In this document: piece by piece, positions 1 through 13,878 of the stretch | Position numbering within the stretch: position 1 is the first letter of the stretch | How the letters are laid out: every line of letters starts with the position of its first letter | Origin: Ascaris suum | Lineage: Eukaryota > Nematoda > Chromadorea > Rhabditida > Ascarididae | Assembly (NCBI GenBank): GCA_013433145.1 | Contig: CM024190.1 | Location: forward strand, 248,001 to 312,000 | DNA length: 64,000 bases | Reading direction: 5' to 3' | Program-made: the position numbers and the translations under genes | The notes under the pieces: model-generated | Database searches by the model: none | What the model saw: the letters and a program-made list of their open reading frames with translations, nothing else | Told to the model about the DNA's origin: nothing

Positions 1-3000
1 GAGTCATTACTGAACGCAGTTGTTTATTTCCTAGATTGCAATAGGTACACTTCTCTTACATGACTTCGCAAGCGGAACTTGCTTCTTAATTCCAGCTTTC
101 GGTAGAATGTTTACACTAGAAGTAATTGCATGCAGATACTTCAAGAGGCATTCTCGACAATTTCCATAAACTAACTTGACTGCCTTTGTTATACATACAA
201 AGCATCTGATTGCAATCTACTGTTAGGACGAACAAAAACAGTGTTAAAGATTGCATCGAGTGTTGCATCTCATAATAAAACAAATTACCTTTAAACATTT
301 TTGTTTCCCTTCAGTCCATCCGCCAGACAATAATAATTTTGTTATAATCCAAGATTTCTTTGTTGGTTCAAACAGGCAGTATGAGGCTGTAAAACAACCT
401 TCCCTATGAAAAAACCGTCGTCTTTGAAATAACTATTCCTGTTTTTTTTTTTTTTTTTTTTGTTCTTTTAGACTGATTCATCCACATCACTTAAATGGCC
501 CATTCATATTTGATCTTTTCTAACATATAATTTATATGATTTTTTTCAAAAGTCGAGACTAATTATGTAGCTGATCCCTAATAATTTGATTATTTGATTT
601 CTTCTAATAGTGATCATTCGTTCACTCAAAGACACTGCCCCCTGAACCCCCCTCTACTCGATGTCCCTCTAAACAATGGCTAGCTTGCCTTCGCACAACT
701 CAGCGATCAAACAATATATTTTTGGCAGTGTTCCAAAATATTGCAATATTTTTTATAATGGTTCTTGAATAATCCTCGGCAAACTCTATATCTTATCGTA
801 AAGATAAGTGCATCAACAAGTAGGTTATCGTACTAACCTGATAATCGTTCTAATTGTTGTTTTGACGTGGAGTGAGGTGCAGAATAATCACTACTAAGAG
901 CGGTTAAATTCTCACTGACAAAAAATTGCTTTTTTTTTAAATATTAAAACCATGCGGGAAATTACGTGATCAAAAGAATGGCGTCACTTGGACTCAGGTT
1001 AGATTTGAATGCAGTAGGCCTTAATTAGTAGTTTATTAATGAGAGTTTCATAAAATCATACCCATTTCAGTGACAGGCCTGGTAGAAAGGATTATAGCCA
1101 AATAATGGTAGCTAAGTAATGATAGTAGTTTAAAAGTTGTATGCTTCTCCAATCCCTTTTCTGTTGTTCTCTTTTCAAATTGAAGAAGGGATAGCAATCA
1201 TGAAAGGGTACTGGCTTGTGTTGCGAATGCTATCTATCTGTATGGCCGACGTATAGGCGCGTGAAAGCAAACGCATAGTGTGCACTCGCGTGTAGTGACG
1301 CATAACGCCATTGCGGTCTGCTCTCTCGTGTAGTGTGCAGTGCTGAGGATTGTGACCTGGCTGTGCGTCCTTCTGACCGATACGGGTGCATTCCGGTCTA
1401 ATTGCAATCGCATACAACTAGATGCTTAATTCGCTGTTTTACTCTTTCAAACATTTATTTTTTTCAACACTGAACCCATTTATGCTATTCATTCCCCGTC
1501 CCTTGAAAGTGATGCCATAACAATTGTATCCGGTCCATCTGCAGTCATCTTCTTTCTCTCCTTGTCATTCCAACGGATTTACTTATAATCCATACAGGTT
1601 GACGCTTCGACACCTTTGCAAGTTCTAGACGCTTTCGATTTTTCATATTATCTTCATTTGGTTCGAATCAGTGCATTCTACTAGCGCAATGTTGTTTACT
1701 TTTCGTCGTAGTCATCAATATTCATATCCGCTGCAAAATTTCGACTCCGATTTATTCATTCATAGGGAAAGATGTTCTTCATAGCTGGATTGTTTCGTTC
1801 TCTAGTTTTTATACTCTGTCGGTACTGCTATATACCTGTGGCTAAACTGTTTATTGATAGAAGCGCTGGTATCAAAATGCTGAAATGTTTATTTTGATGA
1901 AGATGACAGATGCGTACGAAGCTGACATTTTATCTTCTAATGCTGTACGTTATGATTATTCAACAGTATTGTTTGCCATAATGGAAATAAAAAATGTTCT
2001 GTGCTCAGTGCTTGTTCGTTGAATATATTCGAAGGTGTTTTATACACAGCATGAAGCAGTACGCGGCAGCTAACCTTAAACGCTGCATGGGAAATGTAAT
2101 AGACCGTGAATATGCTTCACACTGCCCGAAGATCAGCCATAATTTTTCCACTACTCACTTTTTTTTAGATTTAAGCTTTATTCCGTATATATTGTGAAAA
2201 AAATTTTCTAAAGAATCAATTTTTGGGATATGTTTCAAATATAGCATCATTTCGTAACCATCGTTGCTCATTTGTAATTTCTTGAATATGATCCTTTTAT
2301 TCAAGTTTTGAAGCACAGTCATGCTTTAATATTCAATTTTTTCGTCTACTAAGGTAGCAAATTTCTCCGTCAACTTTCGAAGATTTTTTCTCCCTTGTGC
2401 CTGCAAATTCTTACTGCTTTCCCACAAATTTCCACTGGGCCCTTTTATTTTTGTTTTGCGCCCTTGTACGCAGCTTGGGTGATTGATGAAGAGATGCTTT
2501 GTTTTGCCAATATTTCTTTCTTATTTTTGAGAACATCATTCTTCTGTACTTCACTCCGCTTCAGTCCCCTGTTCCTCCCCAGCTTTTCTTATAGCTCTTT
2601 TATTGCACTGCATTGTTGAAAACCAAGACATCATCGCGAACATGAAGTAGTCTTTTGAACTTCCGTTGGTCGACGTAAATCAGTGCACTTATGTTCTTTC
2701 GCTCATGGCACCTCAGCTGTGTCAGGTAAGTCGCTAGGCCTGCAGCTGTGGCTGGTTTATCCCGTCTCATGGAATCTTCATTTTTGGCTCCTGGGCTTAT
2801 TGTTTGGATTACTAGCTTGTCTTGCAGTCATGGGGACAAACTTCTCATCAGAGCTTTTCCCTTTTTTTATTCGTCAGCTGAACTACATAAGTTGGGACAC
2901 GCTTACTTAACCTGTACCAGTTACGCCATTTATTTGAGTGGCGTAACTGACCAACCGACCCAACTAAATTTGCATATATCAGCGTCCTACCTGAGTTTTC

Positions 3001-6000
3001 CCTCACTAATTTCTTTTTATTTTTTCTATCGTTCCAAAAATATTTTTGTCATCCTTGCTTTGCTAATCGAATTTCTATGATAATTCTATTACCCTTGGAT
3101 GTTGTTTCTTCGAAATTCACCAGCTCTAAGCAGTTTCAATGCACTAGAATCAACCTATGTACGCTGTTAGATAATCTATTTTATAACTCACTTAGTGCTA
3201 TTCGTTGATGAACCTTTTTTAAGCACAGTGCGTTGTAGTTGATGCGAATTGCAGGTTCGCTAGCGGGATTTAATGAGCTTGTTTGCCTAGCTTTTAGGTG
3301 CGGTTTTTGATAACTGGAAAAGAACCATATACAAAATGGGTGAAATTGTGCTGAATGTGAGTGCGGGTGGATACCGGTCGTGTGAGCGTCGAAGATTCTT
3401 GCCAGTAATCCATTCTACCCTATCTTATTGACACTGGAATAAAAATCTTCGATTGCTGTTGCAGCTGTAGCGTTCGTTTCAGATCGTTTGAAATGTGTTG
3501 GAATTTCGATAAGTGCAGTATTAGTTTCCGTAATGGGATTGGGTTTTTTTCACTCGATTTGTCATTCCTTTTAGCTGAATTCGTTTTTCTTGATCCATTG
3601 CCATTTTCATCATTTCTTTCTAAATCTTTTCTTTTGTCTTCTCTCTCTTAAAAAAAACATTCTATTAAAAGCAGGCTTTCATAATTCAGAACCCTTCAAT
3701 ATAAATTCTGTGGATAGACTATTTGTCGTGGAACTTCAAATTACCCGGCGCATTTCTGAAAGCGTCGTGAATTTTGCTGGAGTCGACTGTACTTCTTGTT
3801 CGGCTTCAGTGTTTCGCCCATTTTTATTTTTCTTCACGTGAGTTTTTTTCACTTTTATAGTTATTCTTCCTCTTCCTTCTCTTACAACCTGAAATAATTT
3901 GCATTCTAGTGCGAGTCTTCTGAATGATTAGTTCGCCCACAGAATTTAAGATTCATTTCATATAGCGGTGATTAGATAAGTTTGCACAGAGAGACGTAAA
4001 TGTGGCCAACATTTAGTTTCCATTCAGACTGTAAAGTTCAACCTTAGTTTGTTCGCGTTCGTGATGAGGGCGCGGTTTTCTCGCTGATGAGCGGAAGTAA
4101 GCTGCGATCCTCAAGGGAGTAATGCGTTTTGTGCATTGCTATTCTTTTGCAACGTATTCTTCGTTTGACAGTCATTAAGTTCCCATCGAGCGATGGGTTT
4201 TCTCAAGGAAACGATGAAGCAGTTCTGATGTTTTTTATACGGCGAGGAGAAGTAGAGAAAAAGAAAATATGACGAATCCTAAAAGTAACTATTTGGCTGA
4301 CGGACTCTTTTAGGGACACATTGAAATAAATCTGATCTTTGGTTTTGCATGGTGCGATGAGAACTGAAAGTTTGCAAGGAAGAATTATCGTTATTTAATG
4401 ATAAGCTATTTGGTTTGTGGTGTCACCTCAAAAACAGAGCTCATTTTATAGTTGTCTGTGGGAAGGGATTGAGGGGTGCGATAAAGGGGATAGAGGGAAG
4501 ATGGAAAATTACTTGCATTAAACATTCTGATCTAGATGCGAGTATTCAAGCATTTGCATCTTATCATGAGTCGGTTTTTAGTAAAAGCATTGGGGACACT
4601 CCAGTGCGGTGCGCATATCGGCAGTAATGAAGTTCCGTCGAATCCGCTGTACTGCCTTTCATCTTCGACCACTTTCTATCTTGCCTTCCTTCCCTCTGCC
4701 TCTCTTCGTTACCTCTCTTTGCTTGTCTCTCGTCGTCAGTACTGATTACGATCTAGTGGGTAGAAAACGGCGTAAATAAAGTAAAATCATCCATTGTGAT
4801 TAGCGTTTTTCGTGCTCCACACTCGCTGTGTATATGCTAGCAAACGCCTCGATTGAAATTCTTGCATATGGTTTCTAAATTTATTTTACATAAAAATTCT
4901 CCTACTTTTCGATGGAAGTCCTTGAAAATGGCAGCTTTCTGCAATTTCGGGGACTGATCGTTAAAAATTTCGAAAACGATTTTCCATGGTTTTTTTTTTT
5001 GAAAGAGGGAGGAGCCATTTTCTATAATAAGCGGTGTTTTTTATGAACGTGTAAAGCACGCAATCAACATGCGAAAATGTTGCTACAATAATCGACCACC
5101 AGAGGGTGCTTCTTCCTATTTTTGTGGAATAATTCCTGCATTTTGACAGACAGTGATGAAATATATGGGATAAGAACCGAACAATGCATTCAACATTTTG
5201 ATTATGCGCGACAATGATCTGTTCACGCCGACTATGCCCATCTTCATCGCCTAATCAGTTCCTCAATCTTAGGCTTGGTCCATTCTGTACGTATGATTTT
5301 GATTGAATGATGAGGAGGAAGTGGGCTGATCGAAAAAGGAAATTCAAGTCGCCGTGTTTTTAAAATAATATACCATATGTTAAAAATTTCAAAACATCAG
5401 CATAGGCGGTCTCGATGCTGCTTTCCATACCGCCATATATGAGGGGAAATACCTCTCATTCCCATTTGTTATGGCTTGTATTTGCCTATGAAGCGAAATT
5501 GAATTATGGAAATATTTTCTTCCTGAAACCTTAACAAAGTTTGAGCTTGAAATTTTAAGTGAGGTGTTTTTATGTGTAATTTTGTTTGTGCACCTTTTCT
5601 CCTGCGACTTCCGAGAGAGAGGAGGAAGTTGGAGCGGGACGTGGGACATTTCCAGATATATTCGTAATCACAGAACAGAGAATGAAAAATTTTTGAGCGT
5701 GTTGCCCTGTGATAATGCTAAAGAGTTATGAAAAGAAACAGTTCGAACAATCCATGTGGTACTTTCAGTTTGCTTTTCCTTCTCATATCTTTTATGAGCT
5801 GTGAGGGTAGTTCGCAGCTGCTTTGATTTTTTTACTTAAGGACGACCTAAGCCAAATGCTTTAGTATATCCTGACTGTTTTTATCTCACTCAACGTCATC
5901 CCTGCCTTCGAAAACCACCGTCACCATCGTTTTCGTTTCACTTCATATGCGCCTTGTAGAAATGTTGTATTTCAAGAGCGACAGTATTAAAAAGATATCT

Positions 6001-7339
6001 CAGTTATTGTTGATGCTTACATTTTTGAAGTTAGGATCGATATTGCAACAGGTTTTAACGTTTTAGTGAATTTGATGCTAGATGTGTGGACGATTTACTC
6101 TACAAGTTTATGAAGATGACGTTCAATACTGAACGTGTTCAAGCTGTCAAAGAGGGAAAACTTTTATGTGCATCTGCAGATAGAAAATGCCAACTTCGAT
6201 GATCATTAATACTTTCTCATAGCACTGAGCGTTTATTCATTGCGCAGCGATGATTATACAACTTACGACTGTACTCGTTTGAAAACATGTCTTCATATTT
6301 GATGTACGTAACGATGAGAATAGTCTTTTGCATGCACGCTCACTGATGGACCTATCGTCAGGGAAAGTTGCTTCCTCATAATACGGAAACGTCATGTTTG
6401 CTATAAGTGCAGAAAAGAGCCAGAATTTTTATGATCATGGTTTTCTGCTCTTTCTAGTAAGGTAGCGGCAGAGGAAATTTCGCACTGATGCATGGAACGA
6501 GGCTAACCCATCCTCTTTATTACTCAAAAATCTCGCCATTCCTGTGCTTAATGTTGAGATTACTCGAAAACGCTTAAATCCCTGTGTAACGCTTGAAATC
6601 CCCTATGTAAGCAGAAGTGTCAAGTCGGAGGCAAAATGGAATACAACAACTTATCCTTAGTTATATATTTCAGTGCGGGAATCTGCAAAGGCACCGCAAC
6701 AACCGCGGATCAATTATTTCAAAGTGTGGTGTCCTGTAGGTGGTCGACAAAATTATCTTAAGATTGGGGTCTGCCTTTGACTATTACCGCTGTTGGGAAC
6801 TGGCGTCGGATGATTCAGCGGAAGTGCGCGAGAGGGAAAGGGGGAAGGAATAATGTCCCGAATCCATTTAGACTGACACTTCGTGTTTAAGGTAGCGAGT
6901 GTTGCCACAGCGGTAGATCACCTCACGTTAAATATTTTTTCTCAACAGCGGCGGATAGCGTTGCATCTAAGGATTGCTGTGCTCTAGTGGTAGTTGTTTC
7001 TGTGTTACGCAGGTGTTCTAAACTAGTGTGATGCCATGAGGCGATTTTTGGTAGGGGTAGAGGGTAGCTTGGTGTGGTTGAAAAAAGGGAGCAGGTGAAA
7101 TGGATCTTAAGGGGAAGAAAAAGTCACATATCGCCATCTCTGCATCATGCTATCCCGTTCTTACTCTTGAATGTTCAGCGCTTATGAAACTTTAATACGT
7201 TATGTATACTTGCCACGTTCAGGTAGTTTTGTATAGTGAGTGCTGCAAGGAGGTCAAGAAAGGGCACTCGGGGTTCGCCAGTTCGTGAAGTTATGCATCA
7301 GCGAGGTGTCTCTTAGCGAGGTACTCTAGCTGCTTTTAT
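1..7339. other. non-coding stretch, no supported gene
   Basis: No open segment here has both a convincing coding pattern and matching splice sites. A consensus donor (CAG then GTAAGT) occurs near 2725, but the short open stretches in front of it cannot be tied to any family and none joins in phase to a firm exon. A run of 20 T lies at 442-461, and a perfect inverted repeat at 2918-2949 is listed separately. The stretch may be intron of the LAR-type gene, if its upstream exons lie to the left of the window, or 5' flanking DNA of a short isoform. Confidence 0.6.
2918..2949. repeat. perfect 11-bp inverted repeat
   Basis: CAGTTACGCCA at 2918-2928 is repeated as its exact reverse complement at 2939-2949, with a 10-base loop. 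It could form a short hairpin or mark the remnant of a small element. Neither function nor copy number can be judged from one window. Confidence 0.8.
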
Positions 7340-7460
7340 ATGCGGTTGCTTGGTGCACCCGCTGGCCACTGCCTTGCGCTGCTGACCTCTTGCGGTGTGA
7401 TTTCTCTGCTGTTCGCTCCTGTTACGAATGGTGCTGTTGCGAAAGCAAGAGTACAAAAAG
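7340..7460 (+). CDS. candidate alternative first exon encoding a signal peptide
   Basis: An ATG at 7340 opens a G+C-rich stretch of 40 codons. It starts MRLLGAPAGH and runs through a hydrophobic core (residues about 11-28, CLALLTSCGVISLLFAPV) to a small-residue region (TNGAVA) that looks like a signal-peptidase site. The frame then meets AAAAG followed by GTTGGA, a usable though imperfect donor that ends the exon in phase 1. The first FN3 exon at 13697 begins with the two bases needed to complete that codon, giving Val then PSAPRD. C. elegans ptp-3 is known to make a shorter form without Ig domains, so an internal start that supplies a new signal peptide is plausible. The exon and the link are inferred from pattern and phase. 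A chance open stretch remains possible. Confidence 0.35.
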
Positions 7461-7534
7461 GTTGGAGCTCTTCATTTTCACGTTTATATAATTATTCATT
7501 TTTCCTGTGTTTCACGATTATTTGATTTATTTGT

Positions 7535-7587
7535 AATGTTACGGTTATATGTTACAATGTTACAATTATATGCAATGTTACGGTTAT
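7535..7587. repeat. three imperfect copies of a 14-base repeat
   Basis: The words AATGTTACGGTTAT (7535-7548), AATGTTACAATTAT (7556-7569) and AATGTTACGGTTAT (7574-7587) follow each other at spacings of 21 and 18 bases. This looks like a small degenerate tandem repeat without further significance. Confidence 0.75.
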
Positions 7588-9662
7588 TACGCGTCCTTGT
7601 TATTAGGTGTACTGTTTGACAGCACGCTGCAGAGTCTACCTGGGAGATTCATTTTCCTGTTGTCACAATACGCTATCCGTAAATGTGTTGTATTACGGCA
7701 GCTATCACTAAACGTGTTTGTTCTGATAGAGTATAGTGTGCTTGCCTACAAAAGATGATACATCTCAAGCTTTTTTTGAATGCGCTGCTGTATGCATATT
7801 TCGCTGTTTCGGAAGCAGTATTTTTGGAATAAACGTCCAGTATTTGGAAATTGTGCCTCAAAAAGCTTCGCCGTTCCCAACAACTTTTTTTATGAATCGG
7901 GCGGGCATTGACTCTTTATTAAAAGAGCGAATGCGTGCTGTTCTGTGGTGATATAGAAAACGAAAGTGGTTTCATTACTTCAGTAATTGCTTATGATATT
8001 TTTTGCAGCGTTATGGTATGTATTTGAATGAATCATTTCATATCATTGGTTGTCATTGTTGGTATATTGCCCAAAAGGCACCAGTCATTTCTTGAATTGG
8101 GCAAATTTTTAGTCTTTTAGTTCTTGGACAGTTTTCCAGTTGTACACATTTGTCCTAGGCGCAGTAACGCATATCAGTGTGAAGGCGTTCAGGAAAGCAC
8201 ATAGGAAAACCATTGCATATTCTGCTTGAAATTCTAAGAGCATGATCATCCTTACAACAACATTTCCTACCTGCCCACTCAGTTTGCGTCTTTCTGGAAG
8301 CAGATCACATTTGATGGTTTATTAATGGTATCAGAATTGACAAAGAAATATCGCAAGCATTATTGCCGCAGAAAAATTCATAGGCTGGTAGACGAGCATC
8401 TGTAATTTGTGCAGTGAGCAAACAATGTGCGCTTCAGTTCACACAAACGAGCTTGTTCTACGTGTTTAATAATTGAATGGAGATAGCGTAGACACTGCAT
8501 TCTATGGATAATTCACATACCCGCTGAAAGTGTCAACCCTCTTCAAGTTTTGTATTGCGCAGCTACCCATGCTCAGCTTCCTTGTTTGTTCTTCTTTTCT
8601 TTCCGTTTCCTCTTGGTAATAAGCCATTCTTCTATAGGCCTCAAAAACTGCGTGCTTTTAAAGCTGTTCTCGTTGTCTTTTTGAATTATGCATTTCTAAA
8701 GTGCGTAATGGCAGTGTTGCATGTCCGCGTCTCTGTTTGTGTTTGGGTGCGTATGACAATCAGCACGCGCACGTGTATTCATCGATAATCAGCTTGAAGT
8801 CGGAACAATAAAACATCTAGGGACGAAATGCCGTGATAGTAGTCTGACAGCGTAAAATGACCGTTTAAAGCAAACTTGAAGTCTGTGCGTTAGCAGCAGA
8901 AGGATTTAAGGACATTTTAAAGCACCTGTAAAACTTGGCTTATGAGTTCTCTTTTGTAACTAAAAAGTTTAACTTATAAATCCTCATTTTGCTACTCATG
9001 AAGTCGAAAAAAAAATTACTTGCTGTCGTTTATGAAACCGGTGAGCGAGACCGTCGATACGAATATAGTGCCAGCGTCTCTAGCATTTTTCCATTTATTA
9101 AGTTCCATGCAGCAGGGATAATCGAAATAAGTTTGGCCTGTGGGCCATATTTGCCAGTTCGTTTATAAAGTGTGAATTTTATGTATTGTTTCATTCTTTA
9201 GATCAGAAGCTTGCAGGTTAAAAAAATATTGCAGTGCTGATTAAGAAGACTCGAATCATGTTTTTGTATGCTTTCGTTAGCGTTTCAATTTCTGATTTCG
9301 TGGAGTTTGTGTGCACGTAATCTGCTCGAATGTTCTAGTCCGCAAACCGCATTTGCTACGTTGCTGAAATTTACTAATGCAAAATGCAACAAAGGATGGC
9401 CTTATGTCTCCAGTTTCGTTAAGGTGCGTCTTGTGACTATGAGTTCTTGGAACTTGAATACATGAAAAATTCAAATTTCGGATAGAAGAGGATGGATTTG
9501 CTCAAAAACAAATTTCCTGGTTGACAGTATAGATCTCGGGTCCATTTCCTAAGCATAAATATTTTAAGCGCGTCTGCGTTACTTATGCAGCCGGTTAACT
9601 TAGTGGGTGGCTTCGAGTGGTAGTCGTTTCGCAATGCTTTAAATAGCTATGTGGGTAGGTTT

Positions 9663-9710
9663 GTTGCACTCGATGCACCGAGTGCAACGCACCCCCCCCC
9701 CCCCTCCCCC
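9663..9710. repeat. 10-bp perfect hairpin followed by a C tract
   Basis: GTTGCACTCG at 9663-9672 and its reverse complement CGAGTGCAAC at 9679-9688 flank a 6-base loop. Three bases later a run of 13 C begins (9692-9704), then one T, then five more C. Together they give a strong hairpin next to a strand that is G-rich on the complement. Confidence 0.8.
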
Positions 9711-12700
9711 TCTTCAAAAATAGAGCAGAGCGAGGAGATCAGACTGCTATGGTTATGCCAATTCGAAAAAGGAGCATTAATGGGCTCGCAGTTCGTGTAT
9801 GTCGGAGGCTCTTCGAAATCAAAGGCAGAACGCTAGTGGACTCAACATGAACCGAAAACGTGGACGATCATCGTTTGTGACAAAATGTCGAATATCTTTG
9901 CGACGACAGGTAGCTAGGGCATCTCGGTCCTATTTCGTCGCATTTATTTGGACTCGATTAGTCGTGTACGTCAGTGGTAGAAGCTAACCCTGGCCGCTCG
10001 TCATCCAAGCACTCTCCAAAAAATTTTTGGCCCGTCCGTCTCAGAAATCCACTCGGTTTCGTTTTTAAAATCCCCGTTTCTATGTTTCAAAGAACGCCTT
10101 CCGTTCCCACAAAGGTGATGCCGATAATATTTGCATGAAGAATCTGAAGAAGGAAAGTGTTTTTACCTGCGAAGCATTCTGGTATTCGATTATGGCAGTC
10201 CGAAATGTCGTTTCCCATAAAAAACGTTGAGTATGAATAGAACAGCAGTGATGATTGATGCCCTATTAACTTTAAAAGGACGGTGTAGCTCTTACATATA
10301 AGAAAACGTTCCTGTCTATGATTCTGAAATTTTCACGATCACTGAGTTCCGGTATAGGGCGGTAGGGTTAATTAAGAATATATTATTTACTTCTGCCGAT
10401 GTAGGTTGCGAAACCTGTGCTCTTTGTGAATTCCTTCCCTGTCCTAGAGGACCGTCCGAGAAACCATGCTGAGCAGATTAGGTTTCCCGTTTTCAGTTTT
10501 GCTAGAGAGACGCATCCTCATGGTGACAGGCGATGTTTATATATCAAACGAGTTTCCACGTTGCACTCAGAAGAGCATTGTTGAAGTTGCCATGAAGCCG
10601 AGTGCACTTCTTGGTTTTGCTAAGGGCAGGCTTCGATTTGCAGGCACTCGAGTGGCGTTCTGTTTCCCTCCCTTGGTTACGCATTTTATCATTTTATCAG
10701 ACCCTTTATATTTTCACAGCTTATAACTAAGAGAAACTTCCTCATGTGAGCAATTGTAAACACATTTTCGTGTTGCAAACAAAACTTTGAGCAGGTACCT
10801 TATCTTTTCAGAATCATCAAGTGTCCATAAAATTTATTTCAGTAGCTTATAGTCCTCTTTGTCCTAGCAGGGTTGTGTATAAGCATACGCAAAAGGAGCT
10901 GTGCTGCATATTGTGTGGAGGGTACAAGTGAATCAGAAGCGTATAGGGCGAATGCTAAAGGTGCACGATTTATGTTGGTGATAGTGTGACAGTTAGTCTA
11001 TCGAAAATGAAATTGAGTTTTTGAAAGGCATTGGAAGATGTGTGCGTTTTTTAGTAAATTTATTACATTTTATCTCTATGCATTTCAGATGTTGTACAGA
11101 AAGCTAAGCCATGTTGTGGCAGCCGCTCCTATCACAGAGAAAGGGAAATTTGTGGAAGTGGTTCCCCGAACAGAGCTTTATATTTTATTACTGCAGTAAC
11201 TTGCATTGAATTATTAAGCTGAAACGGCAGCTGGCATTGGGATCGGCGGTTTTTTCCGTAGCAACATATCACGATTTCGATTAAAAAAGTGGTTGCTCCA
11301 ACTGTAAGATTAGAAGGCCGTTTTCCTGAACTACGGTCAATCGCCCCCCCCCCCCAGTTTCCCGAAGCCAGGTTTTTTAAAAATATGAAGACGACCTGAA
11401 TTAGAAACATCATTTGGTGATCGAATGCGTATGATATGTAGCGAAAAAAGCAGTTCATCATTCACTACCACTTTAAATAACCCTTTTTTATAGAAGCGAC
11501 TTAGCAGCAATTCGTGTTAAGCGTTTGATTCCTGTGCTGATCACATCGTCATTCCAGATTTTACTAGCGCATTTCTGAGCACGCTTGAGCATGCAAATAT
11601 ATAAGAATTGCGCGCAGTCACCGAAATAGTCGAAAAGGGCACCGCGTTGCATATGCACTTGATCATCTAAAACCTCAAATGGAAGTACCGTCCTTTCTAC
11701 CTGCCCTATTGTACATTCACCGCTTTTTTCCGTTACCTGTGGACCGCTAATTGAAGGATTTGTCCAGATTCGAGTGAGCGGCTGTTGTTGGCGGCAGTCT
11801 TATTCGGTTGATCTCGAAAAATGCATTCTTATTATTGAGAAATATTTTCTTGAATCTTTTCGCGGCAATGTACTTTAAGGCCCTTCCTTGTTAAAGTTAG
11901 GGTAATTAAAGTCGGTTAGGTTATCGATCTCATTGTACCTTCCTCTCAGTTACCTGGGCTGTTTTGGTGCAGTTCTTAACACCTTTAGTTCGGAAAACAT
12001 TGTCGTCTCCTTGTGGGTGAAGTTTGGAATAGAGTAGTTGTAGATCCGTTCTACGAAGTTGGATAAAGAAAGCGTTTTAAATTGCATATTCTTGTTCTTT
12101 TGCGGTCTCTCTGTTAAGTCTTTTTTTACAGTCTGTCTGTAGACTTAGAGGAAGAAAAGATTCTACTCATCCACGGCCATATTAGGGATGAAACATGCAC
12201 TTGGACAGCCTCAGCTTTCTCATCATAGTTATCTCATATATTCTCGTTCGTGACAGATGTGAATACATGATGTCGTCTAAAGCCCAGGTGTTCCCTCACT
12301 TTATTTTTGTATTTTTAATAGAGCAGCACTTCCGCCTTACTTCAATGCATAAAGCGGCTTCTTACTGCACGATCGGTGAGGCTGCGATCTGTTTAATTGA
12401 TCAGAGAGATATGCGCATGCCATTAAGTGTTTCATGCTAAACTTTTTAAAGACAATATAAAGGTGTGTTGTTCACTTTTGTTCTCGATTGCATGCTTTTA
12501 GAGAACAGTATATCGATTATGACTCGTTTGCTTTTTTCCGTTCTCCGTCAGGTCTCTCTTTCTTAGTTCTAGTCAGCTGTGGTCGCATGTTGCATTTATT
12601 GGTATTTGTTGTTTTCAACCCTTTGAAGAGGCTTGTAATAACTGTCGAAGTGCCTTCATTGTTTTCAGGTAGCTGTGCACAGTTGTCTTCATTAGCTCCT

Positions 12701-12837
12701 TTCAGCAGTCATTATTATATGACAGCTCAATATTCGATAAGAAATTGATGTATCGAGATGTGAAACTTAGGAAGAAGATAATGATTCCCTCTTCGCTTGC
12801 CATTTTGCTTAAAGCAGTTCCCCATGGAATTTGAAAT

Positions 12838-12934
12838 ATTACCTTAAGGTGCCTAAGACACCGCACTACCCTACTGCATTGTTAGCGAACAAAACCATCG
12901 GAATGAGAAGGGAAAAGTTCGGCCTTAAGGTAAT
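12838..12934. repeat. 12-bp inverted repeat pair about 97 bp across
   Basis: ATTACCTTAAGG at 12838-12849 recurs as its reverse complement CCTTAAGGTAAT at 12923-12934. The size and symmetry resemble the ends of a very small inverted-repeat element, but no target-site duplication was confirmed. The core ACCTTAAGGT is itself palindromic, which makes a chance match easier. Confidence 0.6.
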
Positions 12935-13072
12935 GCATCGTTTATCGACGTGTTGAGAGCACCAAAATATTTGAATTATTCTGCTATGAAATACTCTTCT
13001 TTCTTTGAGTTCGATTGTTGAATTGCCATTTAAAAACTGACGGATACTCAGCGATTGTTTAAGCTAGGGGTT

Positions 13073-13436
<364 letters not shown>

Positions 13437-13696
13437 GCGACATCGGATTTTTCCCATATCCGTTGCTTTTTTTCATTTCCTAGGTTTCCTATACATTCGT
13501 TTTTGCTGGATTACATGTGGAAATGAGCAGCATTCATTTATCCAATAAGTTGCCCTCTTCGGACATTTCATTATAATACCCACATGCAAGGCGCTATTAA
13601 AAAATCGATTAAGCTAGTTAATGTTTTTTTACAAAACACTGGGGAAGTCAGTGCAGTGGTGATGGAGGTGTTCATGGATGTGTTTTGTCATTTCAG

Positions 13697-13878
13697 TTCC
13701 ATCGGCGCCGCGTGATATCGAAGTGGTGCAGGTCAACGCGTCGGCCGTAAAAGTCAGCTGGGAACGGCCGGCGCATGCGAACGGTGATATAATCGGCTAT
13801 TATGTTTATAAAGATAAGTTGCTGAACGGCGAACCGGTCAACGACAAATTACAGAGGGGTATCATCTATGACCAGCAT
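13697..13878 (+). CDS. ptp-3: LAR-type gene exon: first half of FN3 domain 1
   Basis: The acceptor is GTCATTTCAG, and the exon opens with two bases of a split codon (phase 1, usual for an FN3 boundary). It encodes PSAPRDIEVVQVNASAVKV, the core tryptophan in SWERP, the turn ANGDIIGYYVY and then LLNGEPVNDKLQRG. Two donors are possible. The one chosen is CAT followed by GTGAGA after 13878, because it leaves the frame in phase 0 as the next exon requires. The nearer GG/GTATCA site at 13858 would shift the downstream frame into nonsense. The NGEP turn is a point of likeness to LAR FN3-4. NAS is an N-glycosylation sequon. Confidence 0.88.

Noticed and set aside
2683..3080. Hydrophobic open frames near 2.7-3.1 kb
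   Set aside because: A hydrophobic run and a nearby CAG-GTAAGT donor were noted, but the possible ATG exon is very short and ends in a phase that does not fit the FN3 exon.
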